From the NCBI GenBank assembly GCA_020086605.1, contig JACBWW010000017.1, positions 6,360,907 through 6,424,906 on the forward strand: a stretch of DNA of 64,000 nt. Direction: 5' to 3'. A program made the translations under genes and the position numbers. Positions 52,601 through 61,600 of this stretch are shown in pieces. A model generated the notes under the pieces. That model did no database searches. It was not told the DNA's origin and worked only from the letters and a program-made list of their open reading frames with translations. The stretch comes from Lanius collurio (Eukaryota > Chordata > Aves > Passeriformes > Laniidae). Position 1 is the stretch's first letter. Each line of letters starts with the position of its first letter.

Positions 52601-55600
52601 GAAAGGCAGCTTTTCGGAATACCGCTCCCTGAATGTCCCCAGCCCACAAAATCCACGGAGGCAGAAAAGCATCTTGGAGTTGCAGACAGGGCCTGATGGG
52701 TCCAAGCTCTACGGAGCCACCCGGACTGTGATGGAGCAGTATGAGGAAATGGACCAGTTTGGGAACAAAATCATCACTTCATCCACCACAGTCACCAAGC
52801 AATCTGAGACACAAACATCTTCCACGTGCGATGTGGTTTCTCATCCCCAGTATGAGGTATCTGCTTCACCTGTGTTTCGGAGGTACCTGAAGAGCCCAGG
52901 TGAAGACTTCCACACCAACGGGACTTTTCAGGAGCCAGGAGTGGTCTTTGTCACCTTTGGCAACTCCAAGCCAAAGAAATAGGAGATTCTGGATAGCAAG
53001 AGAGGACTGTATAAGACAAAAGAGAAAGGCCACGACAAACATTTCTCCTGTTTTATCTACATTACACACAGGGATTTGCCTACACCCTAAGGACTTCTCA
53101 GGGTCATCATCTTGGTGTTTGCATACAGACAGGACAAATGCAGCCTGCTTTGACACTGGAGAACAGCCCTCCCCTGGCCAGCCCAATAGACTTGGTGCTG
53201 CACCATAACCCAGAGTCCTGGCACTGTTAGAAGCACAAGGGAAAAATCCATCCATGGGCACCTTAGGGTACTTCCCCCCAGAAATTTTCCTAGGGGCAGT
53301 TGGAGGTGTTGGATCAGGCTTCTCTGAACCACTGCAGAAGGAAGGATAGGTAGGATCAATTAAAGAACCAATCAATCTGGTCATTGGCAAACAAACACCT
53401 TTATGGTACCTTCTTTTTCCAAGAAGGGCATCCTACACACACACATATACATACACAAGTTAATATTGATGGGTGGGTTGGATAGATTTTCTCTTAGCCA
53501 ATAAGAAAAGAAAAAGAAAAAAAAATATTGAATTGATGTCACTCTTGGACTTGGGGGAGTTATTTATCAGTTTGTTTTTCAGTTCCTGGAAAGTGTTTGA
53601 TGATACTGGAAATTGTAAAGGCAAGACCTACAGCTACTATCAATGCCATTCCCCCAAAGAAATATGCTATGAAAGATTCTTGAGTCAGAATGGTTACTGC
53701 TTTCTCTTCTTTATTTCTAGAATTGTAATTTATTATTCAGTATACATGAATCTCTTATTTTAGATTTTCCATGCTTTCCTACATGTTTACTGTTTAAATT
53801 CATTTTGAGAATTTGTAAAGCAATTTTTCTTATTATTATGACTTGTTTTGTACGTTCTCAACTCAAGATTTTAGATATTTTGTGGCTTTTTTTTTTTTTA
53901 ACTTCTATTGCTGCGTTCTGATGGTAAACATTACCTCTAAAAATACTTTGGTCTGGTAGAGTTTCTTTCATTCTGTGCTTGTTGCCTTTCAAAGTGCCTA
54001 GAAATTATATCTTGATGGACCAGTTGAATGAGGGCACTCTGCATCACTGGAGGGGTTTGGTCTACATCTTCTTTAGAATATGGGTGGATCATCAGCCCTT
54101 CGGCAAAGAGTATTCATACTCTTACCTGAAAAATGGGCCCAGGATGATACAGAACCAGGACTCTGTGTAGGAGTGTGGAGCCTGGGCAGGATGTTTACAT
54201 CAGGAATGGTCCGGACACTTGTGTGTACCCATTTTCCCCATGGGAGAAGGCAGCTGAGGTGTTGTGCCTCTACAAGTCTGACGAGGAGGAGCAGCTGATG
54301 ACCCAGCCCTTACTGCTGTGCCTCAACTCGCCTCACACTCGGCTCAGGGATGGGTGGGTGAGCAAGGAGTTTGCTCCAGGTGTGGGGGAATGTCAGGAGC
54401 CTATGGAGGGACGGGATGGCTTCTCACAGAATTACAGAATATCCTGAGTTGGAAGGGACCTCAAGGACCATTGAGTCCAGCCCTGGGCCCTGCACAAGAA
54501 ATCTCAAAAAATCCCTCCATGTGGCTGAGAGCATTGTCCAAACACTTCTTGAGCTCAGGCTGGTGCTGTGACCACTTCCGTGGGAGCCTGTTCAGTGCCC
54601 AACCACCCCCTGGGTGAAGAACCATTTTCTAATATCCAGCCTAAACCCCCCCAGACATAGCTTCAGGCCATTCCCTCAGGTCCTGTTGCTGGTCACAGAG
54701 ATTGGCACGTGCCCCTCCACTTCCCCTCATGAGGAAGTTGAAGACCATAATGAGGTCTCCCCTCAGTCTCCTCTTCTCCAGGCTGAACAGACCAAGTGCC
54801 CTCAGCCACTCCTCATGCCTCAAGGCCCTTCATCATCTTTGTTGCCCTCCTTTGGACACTCTCTAATAGTTTAATGTCCTTCTTTCATTGTGGTGACCAA
54901 AACTGCACACAGGACTTGAGGTGAGGCTGTGGAGCTGTGTCCTACAGCCTAGCTCAGACTGTAGACCTTCTCATTGAACTATAGCCAGCCAGCTCATCTC
55001 TAAGTGCATCACTTTATCTTTCTGAGAATAGGACAGTAAACTCAGTGAAAAAAAAAACAAAAAAAACCACCAAAAAATCAGTAATTTGCTATGATTAATG
55101 TTTGCGTTTTTCCTCTGAGGAAAAGAAGCCCACACTAATGAATTAGGAGCAGGACACTGGAGAGGAAGGGACTGTTCAGAGTCTACCAGTCCACACCCCT
55201 GAGCTCATAGCAAGGTTTCTAAATATCAATTGTCATCTTGCATCGCAAAGACCTTGTTCAAGGTGTTCTAGACCATACTGGAGTCCTGCTTCCTCCCCAA
55301 AAAAGATATACATACCCAGACCTCATTGGTTTACATCTAGAACCCCATAAATTTAAAAGACATGCCAAAAAGAAGAATAGGAACAAAATTTTCAGTTGCA
55401 CACTGAAGGCTGAGCTGGAAGAGCAGATCAAAATAAACTGAGCATATCTATTTTCAGGCAATCGAAATAAAATAACCACTTAGACCCTCCCAATTCCTCT
55501 AGTAGGAACCACTGCAGAAATAAGGGAGAGTTAGTTATCTGGAGACCTTCTTCAAAATTTTTTCAACACTCCTTTCTTAGCCCTGTTTGGTTCCATCTCA

Positions 55601-58600
55601 GCTTCCATCACGCATTGGTTTCATTTCTCTTGAAGGACAGCTGTGGAGCAATTTTCATAAGCTGCAAACAGCTTGCTCAGGCAATGAAAATTATTCCACA
55701 TAAACTCAAATAAACCCAAACATCCTGCACTGCCTCTGCTTAAAAATACCAATCTTATTGTTTGTGTTTCTGGCTTTACAGGATTTCTAAATGTCTCAAA
55801 GAACCATTTATGAGGCTAAGATCATTTAAGACGTGTTTCTTTCATGATAATTCCATCATCTAGGAACTGAAATATGATGAGGAGACAGATGCTGCATTGT
55901 TTCAGCACCATACATGGCTCTTTGGGACACTGAAAGAGCTGGAGAGAAAAAACAAATGCAAAGATTTGAAACTCAAACACAAGCTGAAGAATCAGCTCAT
56001 ATTCTCCGTGCTCCAGACTTTGCAATAATAAACCAGCAGAGCACACAAAAACTTTCAGATCCCAAATGAGCTGTCACAATTTTTCTGTGATTTTTAGGTA
56101 CAAGACATGACATTGTTCACTGTTCTTTACCCTGGTGGGTCTCTGCATTCTCACACAGTAGATATTTTTCAAAGCAAGCAGGCTGGGAGAGTTACCTGGA
56201 CTGGGGGACAGGGGACAGTGGGTATTATCAGAACTACATCTCCTTGAGGGGTCAAAGTACAAGTTTAGCTGCAGGTCTGGTTCTCTTGCAGCAGTGGACA
56301 GGATATGGGCCTCATTTGAAGTGTCCAATATAAGTACTGCCCTTCCCAGCTCTGTCAGTCACTGGCCTCCCTGAGGACACTCAGTCTTCAGTCTGAGAGA
56401 TTCATGCTCACCATGGAATCACAGAATTATTAAGGTTGGAAAGATCATCGAGTCCAACCATTATCCCAGCACTACCAACACACCACTAAACCCTGTCCCC
56501 AAGGGCCACATCTACACATCTTTTAAATCCCTCCAGGGATGGTGACCCCACCACTGTCCTGGACAGCTTGTTCAATGCCTTGCAAGCTTTTCTGTGAGGA
56601 AATATTTCCTAACATCCAGACTAAACTTCCCCTGGCACAGCTTGAGGCCAGGTCCTATCACTTGCTACTTGGGAGAAGAGACCAACCCCCACCTGGCTGC
56701 ACCCTCCTGTCAGGGAGTTGTGGAGAGCCAGAAGGTCCCCCCAGAGCCTCTTTTTCTCCGGGGGGGCTGAGTCCCCCCAGATCCCTCAGCTGCTCCTCAT
56801 CAGCCTTGTGCCCCAGACCCTTCCCCAGATTCTCCACTTATCAATAACACACGCGTTTTCAGGCTGACGTCTCCTGCTATATAAACATTTTAACTCACAC
56901 AAGGAAAAAAAGGTAACAACTGATAAGCCATAATCCAGCTGCAACTTTCAGCACTGCAGTAATCAGCAGTGTGCTGGAAGAGCCATCCAGGAACACCTTG
57001 TAACTGCTTTTCACAGAAGCCTTAGGATAGTTTCCTTGCCCACAGTGCCATTCAATTGCTTCTAATCACCTCTCTATCTTCCAGACCATTAGGAAGGCTT
57101 ATTCCTGGGGCTGCCAAATACACCTCTGAAGGCAAGAGTGTTTGCCATGCATCAGACAATGAGCATTGAAAATAAATCCCCCTATTAAAGACACCAATAT
57201 CCCCCATAAAAGGTTATCCCACTTTGGAAACACACTCCAGGAGTACAGACATTCACTCCCACTTCAGAGGAGAGAGATCCTGCTTGTTTGCTAAACAGCT
57301 CTGCTTCCTTCTTTGGCCAAAATTAAAGGAAAGCATTTTCTTCTTATACAACGCAGATATTTTGAGTTACTCTCTTCTCTGCCAGGACACAGACCCTTGT
57401 GCTGGGTGGGAGCTCGTCACCATCAGAGAAAGTTCTACAGTCACATTGGTGAAATTCATCTTGCTAACAGATCAAGTTTGTAAAACTACATGGGCCTGTT
57501 TCAGGGTAGATGTATCACCCTTTAGATTGCCTTAACTGGACCTCCACCAAAAATACTGGGAGTTCAGACAACCATTACTTCTGTACTCACTTACAGACCT
57601 ATGGTCTGCTCTCTGCAGAGGACTGGAAGAGTGGAGGGGTGCTGGGATCATTGCAGACTGAAGGAAAGACAGGGATTTTGTTTGTATGCTTCCCTCTAGA
57701 AGGAAGGAAGAAAACTCAAGATGTTAAACTCATCTTCTTGAAAGTGTTGTTACAGGAAAACAAAGATGACCTGACCTTAATGATATGATCATACAAAATT
57801 AAATTAAAAGTTAAAAAGTTTAAAATTGTTTCCCCAGGTATGTGTTGCAAGTAAAAGACAGGGTTCTTGTTCCATGTCTTATTCCTGTTTGTGTCAACTC
57901 ATCTGTTTAGATACAGAAACACCTTTGCTGTTTCATAGAAACAGTCATAGAATAGTTTGGGTGGGAAGAGACCTTAAAGATCATCTTCATTCCAATCCCC
58001 TTGCAGAAACACTTTCCACTAGATCAGGTTGCTCCAAGCCCCTTCCAACCTGGCCTTGAACACTTCGAGGGATGGGGAATGCACAGCTTCTCTGGACTAC
58101 TGTTTACTCAAAGCTAAAATCTGGCCAGCAGCCCTCTCAACATGAGACCAGAAAGTAAATTTGTCAGCTGACAATGCTGCAAACCAGCGTAGGAACATAT
58201 GAAAAGAAAGCCAGAGGGATCAGAGACCACCAGCAAAACTGTGGCAAATAACCCCTTACAAAGATGCAGAGTTACCCTGATGTGAGGCACTGTCAGTACT
58301 CAGAGCACTGACCTGTCAGAGTCAGGCTGGGCTCAGCTGGGCTCCTTCTGGGGCTGTGGAAAGACCTGAATTTTCAGATTAACTTGTCAGCTAAGCTGAA
58401 CCTCTGCTTTGCACCAGAGTGAGGAGTGCACAGAGGCATCCTTACTGCCACCTGCACCCTCTGGGTCACTTGACCATGCAGAGTACCTGGAGCTATTTCT
58501 GCAGCTGGGCTGAGAACCAAGATTCTTTCCCCTCTCTCTCTCTCTGCACTAATAAGGCTGGTGCTGGCAATGCTTTCCAGAGGGATTCTCTGGGCTTTTC

Positions 58601-61600
58601 ACATAAAGAGGTGTTTGAGAAATCAGGTCGTGGCACACAACACAATCCAGACAGTAAACATTGTAGAGTAACACCAGATTCACGGAGCTGTGGAAGCTTT
58701 ATGCTGATATGAGCTGCCTTTCCAGGGTTTGGACTATGTGTCTGTGTGAGCAGCCATAAGATACCAGTGATTCCAAGAGCTCACAGAGTTTTTGAGTCAC
58801 AGCAACATTTCTCCCCTTACTCAAGGTTTTTAAATTATTCAACTGAATGAATCATTTACTCTCAATCAAATGAACATATTTTTTTCTCATCAGAGATCCG
58901 AGTGTTCTGTCTTTCTTTTCTGACTGAAAATGAGCACTGACCCCTCCAAGCTGACAGGTAAACTGAACCAGACAAGAATCTGAACTCGCACAACAGATCT
59001 GCAAAAAATAAAACCAAGAAAACGCAACACAAGCAGGAGATTCAGTAAATTACCTTGCAGATGCACTTCCAGGTGGCCGTGATTCAGTTATTTAACCTCA
59101 GTCTCTCCTTCTTCAGCCCATGTTGAAAGAAATGTGTGCCTCCTGCCTGAAGCCTGTCTACCCCATGGAGTGTGTGGTCACTGACAAGGTCTGTGTGCAT
59201 CGCTCATGTTTCTGCTGTCAGGTCTGCAGGAGGAAGCTGAGGTGAGTGGTAGGATGCAAGTGCATTTATTACTAAGGGATGCCCAAGTAGTTTCCATCTA
59301 AATTGCCCTAGGGTAATTCTGAGAGAGCAGGACTCAGGAAATGAGAAAAAAGGGCATGCAGTTTCCCTGTTTCCATCTGCCTCTCCATCACCAGAGGCTA
59401 AAATCTGCTCACCTCAAGATTGCAGATCCCTGTGGATTAGGAATCTGCATGAATGGTGGTGCAAGGGTGAGCTGAAACTACAATAAATATTTACAGTTTG
59501 GGAATACTGATAGGGAATGTAACTGGAGGAGCCATTAGGGTGCTTCCTATGGTCATAGAAACATAGACTCATGAAGGTTGGAAAAGGCCTCTAAGGCCAT
59601 TGAGTCCAACCATTTACCCAACACTCTCCACCACTAAATCGTGTCCCCAAGCATCACATTGAGTCAGGTAGGTTGGAAGGCACCTCTAGAGGTATCCACC
59701 CAGCCTTCTGCAGGCCCAAGGAGAGCAGGAGCTCAGGAACACATTCAGGAGAGGTGTGAATGGCTTCAAGGATGGGGGTTACACAGCCTTTCAGCTGGGG
59801 CCTCTCTTTGAACATCTAACCACCAGTGAAAATGGTTTTTCTTGCATCTCATCATAATTCCCTGTGTTATAAGTTTTTCCCATCACCTCTAATTCTGTCA
59901 CTGCCCCCCTCCAAGAGCACTCCAGCCCTGTCTTCTCTATAACTTCCCATAAAATAGACACACACAGCAGTGAGTTTCTCCTTCTTAACCTTCTCCTGGT
60001 AGGACCTGGCCAACTCATCTCTCAGCCTCTCCTCAGATGACATAGGTCACTCACACTTTGGTGGCTTTTTGCTGAATTCCTTGCTGTGAGGAGCCCAAAA
60101 CTGGACAAAGTACTTCACATGGCATTCTACAAAAGTCAGGTATAGAGGAACATTCACTTCTCTTGGCCATGCAGCTCAGGATGTAGTTGGCTTCCCTGTC
60201 ACCAGGGCACAATGCTGACTTGTTTTCAGCTTGTCAGTCGCTGAGACAGCCACCTCCTGTGAGGCTGCTTGGAATCCTGTTGCCCCCAGCTCTGCAGACA
60301 CTTCCTCCCATCTTGCAGTTGTTATATCATGGGAGCCCTGGGCACTTTTACCCATAAGGTCCACACTTGTGCATACAGGGGCAGAGATGAAGTACTGGTA
60401 TGAAGCCTAGCCTGTAAATGAGAAAGGGATTGCACATAACCTGGGCTACAGTCCCCAGAGGCATTGCAAGGAAATGTTTAATTTTTCATGCGTTTTGATG
60501 TTTGAAAGAAAAATCAAACATATTCTGAGAAAGCCAGTACTACTTTTGAAAGGTTTCATTCTTCAACCTGTTCCCTTCCTTCCCCACTGAAAAATGATTT
60601 TGCTGAAAGCCTGTCCATCAGTGCTCCCCTCCCACACAACCACTGACAGCTGTGCCAATGTGTGTTTTCCAGCTTGCAAAACTATGCTGCCCTCCACGGG
60701 ATGTTTTACTGCCAAGTCCACTACAAGCTGATGGCTGGGGCTGGATGCAGAAGTGAGATGGAAAGGCTGGAGCACCACCAGGTTCAGCATGGACCACAGC
60801 CCTGGGATTGGTGTAACAGGGCCAAAAAGACTGCAACAAGAGAGACATCCGCATCCTTCAATGCACAGTGTGATCTGCAGCTGGCTGAGCACAGGAATAG
60901 CAGGTTTGTTCTCTTAGGGAACAAGCTCAGAGCAGTCTGGCCACCTTCAGAACCAGCCTTTGCTGTCAATGGAAAAGCTGGTAATGGAGTGTGTTCCCAG
61001 AAAAAGCCTGCACTGAACCTGAAAACCTACCAGGCTGCAGGCAGCAGGGCAGGAAGGATGGTGCTCAGGGGTCAGGAGGGAGCAGGGGAGAACGGGAGAT
61101 TCTTACCTGGCATAACCGACACCAGGAAAAGAGAGCAAGTGTGTTCCTGGCCCAAGAACAGAGAGCAGAGAGGCAATGAAGAGACTGGGTATGGGGATGT
61201 GCCTGAAAGGAAGCAAGGGGGGAAGGTGTCCCAGCGAGTGGCTGCAATCCAGCAGGGCCAAGCCCAGCTGAAGAGAGGACCTGCCTGTGCCTCCCTCCCT
61301 TCTGTCCTGGAGCCTGTGAAACCCCTGCCTCGTGGCTCACTTGCTCCCCACCCCACATGCCAAAGCACTAAACCCACCTTGTGGATAGACCTGGAGGGCA
61401 CAGGTGGCTGCATTCTTGCTGACACAGAGGTCCCAGTGACACAAAACAAGGTCTGTGGGTCTCTGAGCACACCCAGCAAAGGAGGCACAATGACAGGCAA
61501 GTCTGAACTGACTGTAGCCACCCCAGATACTGCGCTGGTCAAGCATCGCCTTGGAGAGGGAATGAACAGCACACAGACCATTTGTGTGCTAGAAGAGCCT

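Noticed and set aside
45378..52705. Many antisense frames of 60-209 codons within XIRP1
   Set aside because: They mirror the repetitive Xin coding sequence and carry no independent evidence.
45300..52982. Assignment to XIRP2 rather than XIRP1
   Set aside because: XIRP2 also has about 28 repeats and a LIM exon nearby, but the N-terminus ([20 protein letters not shown]) and the [18 protein letters not shown] and RGISLEE segments match human XIRP1 much better than XIRP2.
54614..54874. 86-codon + strand frame after XIRP1
   Set aside because: It lies entirely within the antisense CR1 copy.
60662..60672. The 1,051-codon frame as a stand-alone gene starting in exon H
   Set aside because: Its first codons overlap a splice acceptor (ttttccag), there is no ATG start, and it begins in the middle of a LIM domain whose first half is in exon G.
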